DNA of 64,000 nucleotides from Spirosoma profusum (GCF_014699005.1 NZ_JACWZY010000018.1:62001-126000); one strand, 5' to 3'. Counted from the stretch's first letter, positions 43,309 to 53,157 are shown. The notes: generated from the sequence alone by a model not told the origin. A program made the numbers and translations.

Positions 43309-44790
43309 TCACGCCGTCTGGCTCCGTTTAGTGAAGTAATAAATAGGAATACCTAAACCGGCAATCAGGAGGCCCATGCCTGTGTTGAAGGTTTTGGTAT
43401 ACAGGAGAATAGCGCAGATAGTCAGGGCTGCAACAATGTACAGGGCAGGTACAATGGGATAGCCGAAAGCGCGGTAAGGGCGCTCCGTATTCGGTTCGGT
43501 ACGTCGGAGTCGGAACAGACCGGCAATCGTAACCATGTAAAACAGCAGCGACGCGAACGTACAGTAATCGAGTAGATCACCGTATCGTCCTGAAAGACAT
43601 AAGATTGAGGCCCAAATGCATTGTACCCATAAGGCACGGCCCGGTACTGCATTTTCGTTCAGGTGCGACGCCTGTTTCAAAAACAAGCCATCTTTGGCCA
43701 TCGCGTAGTATAGACGGGCCCCCGCCAGAATCAGGCCGTTGTTGCAGCCAAACGTCGATACCATAATCAGCACTGCCATAATTGCTACTGCTACGTTCCC
43801 GAAAACGGTTTCGACGGCGGCTGTGGCCACCCGGTCAGCGTCGGCAAATTGGATGCCTCGGCCAACAATATCTGTGGCGGTTGGCAAGCCTTTCAGCGGA
43901 AGTAACGATAGATACGATACGTTGGCCAAAAAGTAAATCGTGGTAACGATGAGCGTCCCGAAGAACAGAGCCAGTGGGATATTACGTCGCGGATTTTTGA
44001 TTTCGCCCGCAATGAACGTTACGTTGTTCCAGGCATCGGCCGAAAACAGTGAACCAATCATCGACGTACCAAACGCCAGAATCAGTGCCATACCCGCCAG
44101 CGGAATGACCTCACCTGTAGCCGATGTCGTGCTGGCTTCCCAGGCGTTGGTCAGGTTGTTCGACAGCAAGCCCGTGCTTAATCCGATGGTGATGCCGATG
44201 ACAATCAGGCCCAGCAAAGCAATCAGTTTGGCCGACGTAAATACGTTCTGAATGAATTTTCCACTTTGAACGCCCCGGCTGTTGAGCCAGGTCAGCAGCA
44301 CCAGACTCGAAATGGCAAACAGCGATCCCAGCGTAATTTTCACCGGCCCGAGTGCCAGCAATACGTTGTCGGGGCCGAGTGCCGGAATGAAAACGGCTGT
44401 ATATTTGGTAAAGGCAACCGCCACAGCCGCAATGGTTCCGGTTTGGATGACCATGAACACGGTCCAGCCGTAGACGAAACCCGTCAGCGGGCCGAACGCT
44501 CGTTGAATGTAAATGTATTGTCCGCCTGCTTTCGGCATCATACCCGCCAATTCGCCGTAACTGAGCGCAGCCGCTACAGTCAGGACGCCAGTTAACACCC
44601 ACAGCATCAGCAGCCAACCCGACGAGCCGAGGTTACGTGCCATATCGGCGGTGACGATGAAAACGCCGGAGCCAATCATGGAACCGGAAACGATAAGGGT
44701 TGAGTCGAGGAGACTCAGTGAACGGTTAAATTCGGTCGGTTCGGCGGTGCTTTCTGCCGGTGAAACAGAATTCGATAGATTTTCGGCCAT
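43309..44790 (-). CDS. APC family amino acid permease
   Basis: Inner-membrane transporter of 493 residues with about 12 membrane segments. The N-terminal signature is GSGVFIVTADMARNLG, with the unwound GS-G-F motif of the LeuT fold. It is followed by SYGELAGMMPKAGGQYIYIQRAFG, typical of the LAT-like APC branch, which exchanges amino acids. The start at 44790 gives a normal polar N-terminus; a TTG eleven codons upstream is less likely. No metabolic partner is adjacent, so the substrate is unknown. Confidence 0.92.
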   Translation of the reverse strand: MAENLSNSVSPAESTAEPTEFNRSLSLLDSTLIVSGSMIGSGVFIVTADMARNLGSSGWLLMLWVLTGVLTVAAALSYGELAGMMPKAGGQYIYIQRAFGPLTGFVYGWTVFMVIQTGTIAAVAVAFTKYTAVFIPALGPDNVLLALGPVKITLGSLFAISSLVLLTWLNSRGVQSGKFIQNVFTSAKLIALLGLIVIGITIGLSTGLLSNNLTNAWEASTTSATGEVIPLAGMALILAFGTSMIGSLFSADAWNNVTFIAGEIKNPRRNIPLALFFGTLIVTTIYFLANVSYLSLLPLKGLPTATDIVGRGIQFADADRVATAAVETVFGNVAVAIMAVLIMVSTFGCNNGLILAGARLYYAMAKDGLFLKQASHLNENAVPGRALWVQCIWASILCLSGRYGDLLDYCTFASLLFYMVTIAGLFRLRRTEPNTERPYRAFGYPIVPALYIVAALTICAILLYTKTFNTGMGLLIAGLGIPIYYFTKRSQTA

Positions 44791-44871
44791 GAGGAAAAGG
44801 TTATCCGTACAAGAAGCGTTCAAATAGGCAAAAAAGCAAATGGCCTTACCGAAAAACTGGTTTAATAGTAA

Positions 44872-45455
44872 CTAGAAGAGTATTTAAATTCGGGTAAGCT
44901 CGAACAATACCTACTCGGTTTGCTGAGTCCCGATGAAATGACTGAGATAGAACGTATCGCTCAGGTGCATCCGGTTGTTGGTGCCGAGTTGATCCGGCTA
45001 AGTGAGTATCTTGCTACGTATGCGACCGTTGAACCGGTTACACCTGGTCCGCAGCTAAAAAATCGGGTGATGAACGCACTGGATCGATTAGGTGAGTCGC
45101 CCGCTATCGACCTGGATAATCTGCCACTCATTAACGCCTATTCTGATGCCGAACAATGGAAGCGAACGGTTGCGCCTATCCAGCCACCCGACAATTATCG
45201 GAACATTTTTGGCCACGTATTACGTCAGGACGACGAAGTGGAACAACTGCTGATTTGGGTGAAACAGAAAATTGATCCCGAAGCCCATCACGATGAACGG
45301 GAGAGTTTCCTGATTCTGGAAGGGCGCTGCGAATGCTCAATTGGTGGGAACTCGTTCAACTATAGGCGGGCGATTACCTGAACGTACCGGTCGATTCGGA
45401 GCATACCGTAGGGGTTCGTTCGGAGATACCCGTCAAAGCCATTATCCAGCGATGA
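44872..45455 (+). pseudogene. Decayed anti-sigma factor with ChrR-like cupin domain
   Basis: The frame reads EEYLNSGKLEQYLLGLLSPDEMTEIERIA, the usual start of Bacteroidota RskA/ChrR-like anti-sigma factors, but the codon where the initiator should be is CTA just after a TAA, so no normal start exists. A cupin follows (HHDERESFLILEGRCECSIGG). At about 45364 the frame breaks: a shift of one base restores AGDYLNVPVDSEHTVGV and ends at a TGA at 45455. No sigma-factor gene is beside it. Two independent lesions make it a likely pseudogene; a shorter product from a TTG at 44920 is possible. Confidence 0.75.
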
Positions 45456-45477
45456 TTGTCTGAACCGGTTCAGACAA

Positions 45478-46719
45478 TCATTTTGCCCGGATAGCAATAA
45501 CCGGATCGAGTCGGGAAGCCGTGAACGCCGGAATAATACCGGAAAGGATACCGATGACGCTCGACACGCCCAGGCCAAGAAGGATATTTCCCGCGGATAA
45601 TTGAAGATCGAGGCTACCTAAATTCATGAACGACAGCAGATAAACCAGGAAAATACCCGCCAGCCCACCAACCAGGCTTAGCAGAACGGCTTCGAACAAA
45701 AACTGAAACAGGATAAAGTAATTTTTCGCCCCCAGCGATTTCTGAATGCCAATAATGTTGGTACGTTCTTTTACACTGACAAACATGATGTTGGCAATAC
45801 CAAATCCACCAATCAGAATCGAAAAACCACCGATCACCCAACCGGCGAGGGTCAGAACAACGAAAATACCACCTATGGCTTTGGCCAGGGCTTCAGGGCG
45901 GTTAATGGCGAAATTATCTTCCTGCAAAGGGCGTAATCCACGTCGGGTACGTAGCAGACCTCGAACTTCGCTCTCTAATTCACCCAGTCCTTCGTCAGTA
46001 TCGAACCCCTTGATCGCGATATCGATATCAGGCTTGCCCGAATGAAACATTTTGGCAAAAGCTCCAAACGAAATCAGGCATTTGATGTCGGGGTTTCCGC
46101 CTACGTTAAGGATACTTTCACCTTTACGTTTCTGCACGCCAATCACCACAAAGTTTAACCCGTTGATTTTGAACGTAGCGCCAATAGGACTCTGACCCGG
46201 AAACAGGTTTTCTGCTACGTCGGCCCCGATAATCGCTACGTTGCGCGATACGTCGATTTCCTGCTGCGTGAAGTAACGGCCCTGTTCGATAGGCACTTCC
46301 GAGATTTTGTTGTAGTCCAACGTAGTACCCTGAATCAGACAGGCCATGCTGTTATTGGCAAATTTCACAGTAACCCGCCCTTTGAAATCCATTGCGACCA
46401 CTGCCTGCGCATTTTCGAGCTTCTCGCTCAGGAAACGGTATTCATTATAGGTAGGTACGGGGCGCTGAAAATACCGCCACCACGGAAAATCATTGCTGAA
46501 TACCCAGGGCCATTTCTGGATATAAATAACTTTGTCGCCGATGAACGAAAGGCTATCCTTGATATTACGTTCGAGCGAATCGACCAGCGTAAACACGGCG
46601 ATAATCGCGAAAATACCCACCGTTACGCCCAGGAGTGAGAGCGTAGTACGTAGCAGATTGGAACGTAGCGCCTGCCACGCAAACCGGAAACTTTCGAAAG
46701 TCTGACGAAAAAACTGCAT
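45478..46719 (-). CDS. ABC transporter permease, MacB/FtsX type
   Basis: Inner-membrane permease of 413 residues. A first membrane segment (LLRTTLSLLGVTVGIFAIIAVFTLV) is followed by a MacB-type periplasmic domain (about 50-260; NVAIIGADVAENLFPGQSPIG is typical). Three C-terminal membrane segments form the FtsX domain (GGFGIANIMFVSVKERTNIIGIQKSLGAKNYFIL). It would pair with an ATPase encoded elsewhere. It ends RLDPVIAIRAK, the classic EALRYE-like end. It probably exports an envelope component or peptide; substrate unknown. Confidence 0.92.
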   Translation of the reverse strand: MQFFRQTFESFRFAWQALRSNLLRTTLSLLGVTVGIFAIIAVFTLVDSLERNIKDSLSFIGDKVIYIQKWPWVFSNDFPWWRYFQRPVPTYNEYRFLSEKLENAQAVVAMDFKGRVTVKFANNSMACLIQGTTLDYNKISEVPIEQGRYFTQQEIDVSRNVAIIGADVAENLFPGQSPIGATFKINGLNFVVIGVQKRKGESILNVGGNPDIKCLISFGAFAKMFHSGKPDIDIAIKGFDTDEGLGELESEVRGLLRTRRGLRPLQEDNFAINRPEALAKAIGGIFVVLTLAGWVIGGFSILIGGFGIANIMFVSVKERTNIIGIQKSLGAKNYFILFQFLFEAVLLSLVGGLAGIFLVYLLSFMNLGSLDLQLSAGNILLGLGVSSVIGILSGIIPAFTASRLDPVIAIRAK

Positions 46720-46815
46720 CTATCGCGGCAATTCTAGTCTATGAAAGTACGAAATGGGCTTTTCATTGCCAAATCCTTTCGGACGGGCGACTGTTTATGG
46801 CGGATAAGTGGTTGG

Positions 46816-46846
46816 TTTGGCGATGAGCGAGATAGCGCTATTTTTG
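46816..46846 (+). promoter_or_regulatory. Bacteroidota-type promoter, TTTG-N19-TATTTTTG
   Basis: TTTG at 46816-46819, a 19-base spacer and TATTTTTG at 46839-46846 match the Bacteroidota consensus exactly. It lies about 40 bases before the ggt ATG at 46887, on the correct strand, in the divergent gap with the ABC permease. Confidence 0.7.
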
Positions 46847-46886
46847 TACGTAGCAAAATACAACCACCTACCTGAAATGTACTTCT

Positions 46887-48689
46887 ATGAATCAACGCTT
46901 TATTCTTTACTTCTCCGTTCTGCTGCTTGCTGCCGGAATCAACGCCTGTAAAACGCAGTCGCCTACTACGTCGGGTACGTCAGTAACCCAGAGCCAGGGC
47001 GTTTATCAATACCGCGATGAAGACCCGACCGTTAAACCGTTCTTCTCCGATAGGGTAGGCGTTACCGGACGTAACGGAATGGTCGCATCGGCACATCCCG
47101 AAGCTTCTCAGGTGGGGCTTAGTATTTTACAGGCAGGAGGCAATGCAGTCGATGCAGCTGTGGCAGTACAGTTTGCGTTGGCGGTGGTATATCCGGGTGC
47201 GGGAAATATTGGCGGGGGCGGTTTTATGGTTTATCGCGATAATGCCGGTAAAGCCTACACGCTCGACTATCGGGAAAAAGCACCGGGCAAGGCCAGCCAG
47301 AATATGTACCTCGATTCGGCAGGGAACGTTCGCCAAGGCTTGAGCACGAGCGGGCACCTGGCTAGTGGCGTACCGGGTTCGGTCGATGGGATGGCGGAAG
47401 CGCATAAACGATTTGGAAAACTGACCTGGGCGCAGGTGGTACAACCCGCCGTCGATTTGGCGGCAAAAGGATTCGCACTCACCGAACGTGATGCGCTGGG
47501 CCTGAACCGCATCAAAACAGATCTTAACACGATTAATCCGGGGAAAAGCTACTTCCTGAAAAGTACCGTTCCGACGGATACAATCACCTGGCACAAAGGC
47601 GATTTGTTTGTACAGGCCGATCTGGCGAAAACGATGCAACGTATTCAGTCACAGGGACGAGCCGGTTTTTACGAAGGCGAAACCGCACGACTCCTGGCCG
47701 AAGAAATGGTACGTGGTAACGGCCTGATAACCGAGGAAGATTTAAAAAATTACCATTCTGCCTGGCGTGAACCGATTCAGGCGAAATACAAAGAATACAA
47801 CGTAATAACGATGCCGCCAACCTCCAGCGGGGGCGTAGCATTGCTGCAGATGATGCGGTTTACGGAACCGTATCCACTACGTCGTTGGGGTTGGAATCGC
47901 GACAGTACGGTGCAGGTAATGATTGAAGCCGAACGGCGTGTTTATGCCGATCGTGCCAAATTTCTGGGCGATCCAGATTTTGTGAAAGTGCCTGTCAGTC
48001 AACTCATCAGCCCTGATTACCTGAAAAGCCGCTGGACGGATTTTTCATGGGCTAAAGCCACCGACAGTCGTAACGTAAAAGGTGGCTCCATTCCCGGCTA
48101 CGAAAGTCTGGAAACTACTCACTTTTCGGTAGTCGATAAAGACGGGAACGCCGTTAGCATCACCACTACGTTGAATGGCGGCTACGGCAGCCGGGTTGTT
48201 GTGGGTGGCGCTGGCTTTTTTATGAACAACGAAATGGACGATTTCAGCGTGAAGCCCGGTGTTCCCAACATGTTCGGCTTAATTGGAAATCAGGCAAATG
48301 CCATCGCGCCAAATAAACGGATGCTCTCGTCGATGACGCCGACAATTCTGGAGAAAAATGGTAAACTTTTTATGGTGGTCGGAACACCGGGCGGCTCTAC
48401 AATTATTACGTCGGTTTATCAAACCATTCTGAACGTAATCGAGCATGGCATGACCATGCAGCAGGCTGTAAATGCGCTCAAATTTCATCACCAATGGCTA
48501 CCTGATAAAACAATATTTGAGAACGGAGCCTTTTCTGATGCGACTATCCAGGCCTTACAAAATCGTTCTTATGTTCTGGAAAAACTGACCAATACGTTAG
48601 GCCGAATGGACTGCGTTTTGATACGTCCCGATGGTTCCTACGAAGGAGCCTCCGATCCACGAGCCGACAATACGGCGAGGGGATATTGA
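46887..48689 (+). CDS. ggt: Gamma-glutamyltransferase
   Basis: Exported Ntn-hydrolase of 600 residues that cleaves or transfers gamma-glutamyl groups, for example from glutathione. A lipoprotein-type signal ends at Cys21 (AGINACKTQ). The large-subunit part has SQVGLSILQAGGNAVDAAVA and the FMVYRDNAGKA...LDYREKAP pattern. Self-cleavage is expected before the nucleophile Thr in LETTHFSVVDKDGNAVS, with small-subunit motifs LNGGYGSRVVV, MNNEMDDFS and VVGTPGGSTIITSV. It would be periplasmic or surface-anchored. A consensus promoter lies upstream. Confidence 0.94.
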   Translation: MNQRFILYFSVLLLAAGINACKTQSPTTSGTSVTQSQGVYQYRDEDPTVKPFFSDRVGVTGRNGMVASAHPEASQVGLSILQAGGNAVDAAVAVQFALAVVYPGAGNIGGGGFMVYRDNAGKAYTLDYREKAPGKASQNMYLDSAGNVRQGLSTSGHLASGVPGSVDGMAEAHKRFGKLTWAQVVQPAVDLAAKGFALTERDALGLNRIKTDLNTINPGKSYFLKSTVPTDTITWHKGDLFVQADLAKTMQRIQSQGRAGFYEGETARLLAEEMVRGNGLITEEDLKNYHSAWREPIQAKYKEYNVITMPPTSSGGVALLQMMRFTEPYPLRRWGWNRDSTVQVMIEAERRVYADRAKFLGDPDFVKVPVSQLISPDYLKSRWTDFSWAKATDSRNVKGGSIPGYESLETTHFSVVDKDGNAVSITTTLNGGYGSRVVVGGAGFFMNNEMDDFSVKPGVPNMFGLIGNQANAIAPNKRMLSSMTPTILEKNGKLFMVVGTPGGSTIITSVYQTILNVIEHGMTMQQAVNALKFHHQWLPDKTIFENGAFSDATIQALQNRSYVLEKLTNTLGRMDCVLIRPDGSYEGASDPRADNTARGY

Positions 48690-48733
48690 GGGTTTCTGAA
48701 CCGAACTGGCGGCCGACTGACGACTATCGACTA

Positions 48734-50212
48734 TTATTCATGTTTCCATTTCCCCCGCCAGGGGTCGTTCGTCATTTCCTGCGCGTTTTTCAGAGAAGTC
48801 AGCAACGTAGCAAAAACTGTTTTATACGTAGCATTTTTCGCCAGATTGCTACGTTCCTGCGGGTCTTTCTCTAAATCGTAAAGTTCGTATGCGGGCCGGT
48901 GTTCATACGCCTGACGAGGCCGTGGGCCATACTGACTTCTGCCTGATTTTATAAAGCCCTGCCACGTAGCGGAAGACCATAAATCGGCAGCAAACGGGAA
49001 TGGCAGTGGGTGCGCCAGATTGTGAATAAGCTTATACCGTTTCGTTACGATTGACCGCATGGGATAATACATAGTGACCTCGTGAAAGGTGTGCGATAAA
49101 AACAACGTATCGGCATTACGTAGCGCGGCTCCATCGAAATAGGGTTTCCAGGATTTTCCGTGAAAAAACGACGTAACACCCCGTTCGCCAAATTCACCAC
49201 CGCCAGATGGTCGTTCGGAATTGGCTAACACTGCCGGGTTTAGACCCGCGTAGTCAAGAAGTGTCGGTGCTACGTCGACCCACGAAACCAAGTCGTTGCA
49301 AACCGTTCCTTTCTGTTTGGAAAATGGATTACGCACGATGAGCGGCAAACGAACGCCGGGTTCGTAATGCGTCGTTTTGGCACCGGGAACGGGCATTCCG
49401 TTGTCGGAAAGGTAGATAACAATGGTATTCTCGGCCAACCCTTTTTCTTTCAGCAAATCCAGCAATCGACCAATACCCTGATCCATGCGCGAAACGGATT
49501 GATAATATTGAGCTAGTTCGGCCTTCGTTTCAGGCGCATTGGGTAGAAAAAACGGTACGTTGAGGGAGTCTGGCCCATAGACAGTCTCGCGTACGCCCTC
49601 ATGACCGTTTGGCAGATTCCCATGTGGATTTGCCTTGTACGGCAGTTTGTCGCCGTTGCCAGACCGGTGTGGGTCGGTGGGGCAGAAATAAAGAAAAAAA
49701 GGCTTGGCTCCTGCTTTCCCCGGACGGTTTTCTTCCAGAAAAGCAGCGCATTGATTGGCCATCTTTACAGGGTTACTACCATCTTCGTCAAGGGCATTGT
49801 CGAACGGATAGGACGTAGCGGGTGCTACGTGGTATTTGCCAATACGTGTCGTTACGTAGCCGGCCTCATGAAGCATAGCCGGCATCGACTTCAATTCTTC
49901 ATGCGACCGAAAATGATGTGTAGCGTGCGCAAGACCGTACTGACCGTTATTGTGGTTATGTCGCCCCGACAGCAATGTAGAACGGCTCGGGCTGCACGAC
50001 GACGTACTGGCATAAGCCCGCGTAAACCGGACACCGTCCTTCGCCAACTGATCTAAATATGGCGTTTTCACTTGCTTATTCCCATAACAGCCTAGCGCCG
50101 TCCGATCATGGTCGTCGCCCACAATCAGTACGAAATTGGGTGTTGGCCGGTTTTGCGCTATTGTGAATCCGGTTTGAAGAACGAGAAGCAAGTGAAAAAC
50201 GATACGTGTCAT
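48734..50212 (-). CDS. Sulfatase, heparan N-sulfatase-like (S1 family)
   Basis: Exported sulfatase of 492 residues with a signal peptide (MTRIVFHLLLVLQTGFTIAQ). The metal pair is in VGDDHD, and the active site is C73-S-P-S-R with Cys73 as the formylglycine precursor. Further motifs are RIGKYHVAP, FCPTDPHRSG and IYLSDNGMP. The overall pattern, with DDHD and the C-terminal YELYDLEKDPQERSNL, is that of SGSH-like N-sulfoglucosamine sulfohydrolases, but substrate prediction by eye is weak. It is a second sulfatase besides the one at 32.9 kb. Confidence 0.9.
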   Translation of the reverse strand: MTRIVFHLLLVLQTGFTIAQNRPTPNFVLIVGDDHDRTALGCYGNKQVKTPYLDQLAKDGVRFTRAYASTSSCSPSRSTLLSGRHNHNNGQYGLAHATHHFRSHEELKSMPAMLHEAGYVTTRIGKYHVAPATSYPFDNALDEDGSNPVKMANQCAAFLEENRPGKAGAKPFFLYFCPTDPHRSGNGDKLPYKANPHGNLPNGHEGVRETVYGPDSLNVPFFLPNAPETKAELAQYYQSVSRMDQGIGRLLDLLKEKGLAENTIVIYLSDNGMPVPGAKTTHYEPGVRLPLIVRNPFSKQKGTVCNDLVSWVDVAPTLLDYAGLNPAVLANSERPSGGGEFGERGVTSFFHGKSWKPYFDGAALRNADTLFLSHTFHEVTMYYPMRSIVTKRYKLIHNLAHPLPFPFAADLWSSATWQGFIKSGRSQYGPRPRQAYEHRPAYELYDLEKDPQERSNLAKNATYKTVFATLLTSLKNAQEMTNDPWRGKWKHE

Positions 50213-50213
50213 C

Positions 50214-50326
50214 AGAACCGGGATTTAGCAGATTTAGGGATTAAAACAGATTTGTTTTCGCTTTTTTGAAGCGCATAATTAAAAACAAAATCCGGCAAAT
50301 CCCTAAATCTGCTAAATCCCGGTTCT
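50214..50326. repeat. Inverted repeat, AAATCTGCTAAATCCCGG type
   Basis: Exact arms of 29 nt (50214-50242 and 50298-50326) share GGATTTAGCAGATTTAGGGA, with a 55-nt inner region that contains AAAACAGATTTGTTTT-like symmetry. It fills the gap between the sulfatase start and the stop of the DUF4142 gene, touching the stop codon. No second copy occurs in the window. Confidence 0.78.
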
Positions 50327-50913
50327 TAATTCAGTACGTTCTTCAATTCTCGGGCTCGTTCTTTGTGCTTCTTATCGTCTTCGAGAATTTTTTTGGCGAA
50401 CGTTTTGGCTGCATCGGTAGGGGCGCTGTCTTTGAGATCGTCGGCGACATCGATGGCGTCGTCGTTCGTGCTTGCCATATAATCGAGGTACTGGATGTCG
50501 AATTCTGTACCGGCTGTCATGCCTGTTAGTTTACCCAAATGATTTTTGCTTTTGTTCGATAAGGTAGTGGGCAACGTTACGTTCATCTGCTTGGCCAGCG
50601 TCTGAAGCTGACGGTCGTCCTGCTGGTGGTCGTTCATCGTCGACTGGGCAAGGGCTCTTACTTCGGGGTTGGTGGCTTTTTTGAGCGCTACTTTGCTGAA
50701 TTCGTATTCCGTAAGGCTCGTATTCGCCAGCATGACCATGTATTTCGTTACGTCCTTCGCTTCTTCTTTGGCATCGCTGCCAACAGCAACTGCTTGTTTA
50801 TCAATACGTTCCTCATTGATCTTGTTGGCGTTTTCAGTACTGTCTTTCGATGAACAGCCAGCCGCGAAAATTAGACCAATAAGTAGAATCGCTGAGGGGA
50901 GATAGGTTTTCAT
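50326..50913 (-). CDS. DUF4142 domain-containing lipoprotein
   Basis: A 195-residue lipoprotein (signal MKTYLPSAILLIGLIFAAGC) with a DUF4142 domain: a ferritin-like four-helix bundle. Motifs are MVMLANTSLTEYEFSKVAL, EVRALAQSTMNDHQQDDRQLQTLAKQMN and YLDYMASTND. The function of DUF4142 proteins is unsettled; some are stress-induced. The start at 50913 begins the signal peptide. Confidence 0.86.
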   Translation of the reverse strand: MKTYLPSAILLIGLIFAAGCSSKDSTENANKINEERIDKQAVAVGSDAKEEAKDVTKYMVMLANTSLTEYEFSKVALKKATNPEVRALAQSTMNDHQQDDRQLQTLAKQMNVTLPTTLSNKSKNHLGKLTGMTAGTEFDIQYLDYMASTNDDAIDVADDLKDSAPTDAAKTFAKKILEDDKKHKERARELKNVLN

Positions 50914-50997
50914 ACCACAGGTTTGTTGTGTTATGTATATGAAACCCAAACGGGCCACCCTTGTTCTGAAAGACAGGTTATCACTACGTTAGGGCCG

Positions 50998-51897
50998 CTA
51001 CGTTCCCGACTGAAGTAGCGTTAACCAGGCGTCGTGAACGTTGTTTTCGGCTAGTAACTGCTTGGCGCGAAGGTGCAGCAAATCGGGGAGGTATTGACAG
51101 CCGTACTCAGCTTCTTCAAACAACGTATCGAGTACACCCGAAGTCCGAAAATCACGGATTTCGTCGAGAGTTGGCAACGTAGTAATACTTCCTAGTTTTC
51201 CTAAATCGTTGCCGGTTAAAATGGCGCTGTTTCGAATGTTGGCAGGAATCTGATCCACACCAATACCAATGCGGGGCCGGGGTACTTCAAACAAAGCATC
51301 GCCTTGGGCGTGACAGTACCAATCGGCTCCCATACGAGCAACGAGGTCGATTTTATGTGGGTCAATCACGCCAGACGTATCGAAAATATCATCACGGAAA
51401 TGCGCCATTACGATCTCACAAATGACCAAATGGCCCGCGCCTGGCGAATCCAAACTGGTGGTATTAGTCGCGATAATTTGCTTCACCACGCACTCATACG
51501 CTGCGGGCGATTCGGCGACTCTTGGCGGCTTAATACGATCGGAAGGTACGGCTGTGAAACCCGCTTTTTCAAACTCGTTGACCCCCCGTTCAAATTCGGC
51601 GCTCGCCAGCGACATCTGCTGCACCATCGAGTAGTTCACAATATTGATGACCACTTCGCCTACTTCTTCCAGATTCAGCAGGCTGTGTTTTTTTTGCCCA
51701 TGTCGGTTAATGGTTGGCGTGAAAATGAGGGTGGGCGGGTTGTATCCGGCAATATTGAAAAAACTAAACGGACTTAGATTTACAATTCCCTGAGCATCAA
51801 TCGTACTGGCAAAGGCTATCGGACGCGGACCGATGCTGCCAATCATGTACCGATAAAACTCGTTGGGCTGTAAATCCTGTGGATTGACGGTTTTCAT
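50998..51897 (-). CDS. Flavin reductase family protein (FMN-binding split barrel)
   Basis: A 299-residue protein. The N-terminal 200 residues form a flavin-reductase-like split barrel (FYRYMIGSIGPRPIAFASTID, NLSPFSFFNIAGYNPPTLIF, the usual FMN-binding pattern). The C-terminal 90 residues are a helical extension (GNDLGKLGSITTLPTLDEI...). It lies downstream of fahA in the aromatic amino-acid cluster, separated by a repeat element. It may supply reduced flavin or act on a ring-cleavage by-product, but this is only inferred from position. Confidence 0.88.
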   Translation of the reverse strand: MKTVNPQDLQPNEFYRYMIGSIGPRPIAFASTIDAQGIVNLSPFSFFNIAGYNPPTLIFTPTINRHGQKKHSLLNLEEVGEVVINIVNYSMVQQMSLASAEFERGVNEFEKAGFTAVPSDRIKPPRVAESPAAYECVVKQIIATNTTSLDSPGAGHLVICEIVMAHFRDDIFDTSGVIDPHKIDLVARMGADWYCHAQGDALFEVPRPRIGIGVDQIPANIRNSAILTGNDLGKLGSITTLPTLDEIRDFRTSGVLDTLFEEAEYGCQYLPDLLHLRAKQLLAENNVHDAWLTLLQSGT

Positions 51898-51902
51898 TCA
51901 AT

Positions 51903-51985
51903 AAGCGAAAGAGTAAATGAGCGAACGAGTGAACGAGTGAATGAGTGAAAGAGCAGCCTTCACAAATTCGCGCTTTCGCTCTTTG
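51903..51985. repeat. GAAAGAG-type inverted repeat, copy 5, overlapping the fahA 3' end
   Basis: The left arm is AAGCGAAAGAGTAAATGAGC plus GAACGAGTGA units and the right arm is GCGCTTTCGCTCTTT. The right arm is read as the last codons of fahA (KSESANL and the stop), so the element has become part of the coding sequence. Confidence 0.72.
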
Positions 51986-53153
51986 TATAAATCGTTCCTG
52001 TTACGTCGCCAAGCTCAGTGCGAACTCCATTTTTGAGGCCGTAACCACGTAGCGTTATCGTATCGCCGTCGTTCAGAAACGTTCGTATTTCTGTGGGTGA
52101 TACGTTCAAAGGACGTTGCCCGTTCCAGCTAAGTTCCAGCAACGAACCGAACGTATCAGGTTCCGTACCCGAAATCGTACCAGTCGCCACTACGTCGCCA
52201 ATGTTCAGGTTACAGCCGTTGACGGTGTGATGGGCAATCATTTGGGCGAAATTCCAATACAGATGCCGTGCGTTGGATGTGCTGATGCAAACGCGTTCTC
52301 CGTTCTCCGTTTCCAGCCAGACTTCCAAGGCCAGGTAGAAATGACCGGGCTCCTGAACTTGCAGATAGGGTAGGGGAACTGGCTCCTGCACTGGGCCTTT
52401 AATCCGAAACGGCTCTAGTGCTTCGAACGGCAGTACCCAGGCTGATATACTTGATGCGAAGTTTTTTCCCAGAAAAGGCCCCAGTGGCTGATACTCCCAA
52501 CGCTGAATATCACGCGCCGACCAGTCGTTGAACAACGTAACGCCAAAAATATAATCCTCAGCTTCTTCAACCGAAATTGGTTCTCCCAACGTACTGCTTT
52601 TACCAATTATCAACCCCAATTCCAGTTCAAAATCCAACGCCTGAGACGGTCCGAAAACGGGTTGTTTATCTGGTCCCAAAAACTGCCCCTCTGGCCGACG
52701 AATTGGCATTCCAGACACAACAATGGACGACGCTCGACCATGATAGGCAACGGGCATATGTCGGTAATTTGGCAATAATGGGTCGCCGTCGGGCCGGAAC
52801 ATACGCCCTACGTTTTCGGCGTGATGGATACCTGCGTAGAAATCGGTGTAATCGCCGATACGTATCGGCAAATGCATCTGCACGCGGGAGTTATGAATAA
52901 AAACCTGATCACGTACTTCGGCAAAACCCTGTTCGTCAGTTAGTAACGTAGTGATACGTTGCCAGACGGCTTGATGGATGGGTTCTCCTAAAGCTATAAA
53001 ATCGTTCAGAAACGGCTGGGCAAAAATGGACGTATCGACGGAAACATCAGCGAAATAGCCCAGCAATGCCACTACGTCGAGATCGAGTACATAATCGCCG
53101 TGTTTAAACCCAACGCGGGGCGAGCCGATGTCATAACTGAAAATACCGTACAT
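51960..53153 (-). CDS. fahA: Fumarylacetoacetase
   Basis: Last step of tyrosine degradation: cleaves fumarylacetoacetate to fumarate and acetoacetate. It has 397 residues with an SH3-like N-terminal domain and the catalytic beta-roll. Conserved stretches are YTDFYAGIHHAENVGRMFRP (catalytic His and metal site), PVAYHGRASSIV, LDFELELGLIIG with the metal Glu residues, FNDWSARDIQ and GTISGTEPDTFGSLLEL. The last eight codons lie inside a palindromic repeat. It follows marR in the hmgA-hppD-phhA-marR-fahA order, all on the minus strand. Confidence 0.95.
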   Translation of the reverse strand: MYGIFSYDIGSPRVGFKHGDYVLDLDVVALLGYFADVSVDTSIFAQPFLNDFIALGEPIHQAVWQRITTLLTDEQGFAEVRDQVFIHNSRVQMHLPIRIGDYTDFYAGIHHAENVGRMFRPDGDPLLPNYRHMPVAYHGRASSIVVSGMPIRRPEGQFLGPDKQPVFGPSQALDFELELGLIIGKSSTLGEPISVEEAEDYIFGVTLFNDWSARDIQRWEYQPLGPFLGKNFASSISAWVLPFEALEPFRIKGPVQEPVPLPYLQVQEPGHFYLALEVWLETENGERVCISTSNARHLYWNFAQMIAHHTVNGCNLNIGDVVATGTISGTEPDTFGSLLELSWNGQRPLNVSPTEIRTFLNDGDTITLRGYGLKNGVRTELGDVTGTIYTKSESANL

Positions 53154-53157
53154 GTTT

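Noticed and set aside
47127..47639. Open frame of 170 codons antisense to ggt
   Set aside because: Contained in a clear gamma-glutamyltransferase; no motif support.
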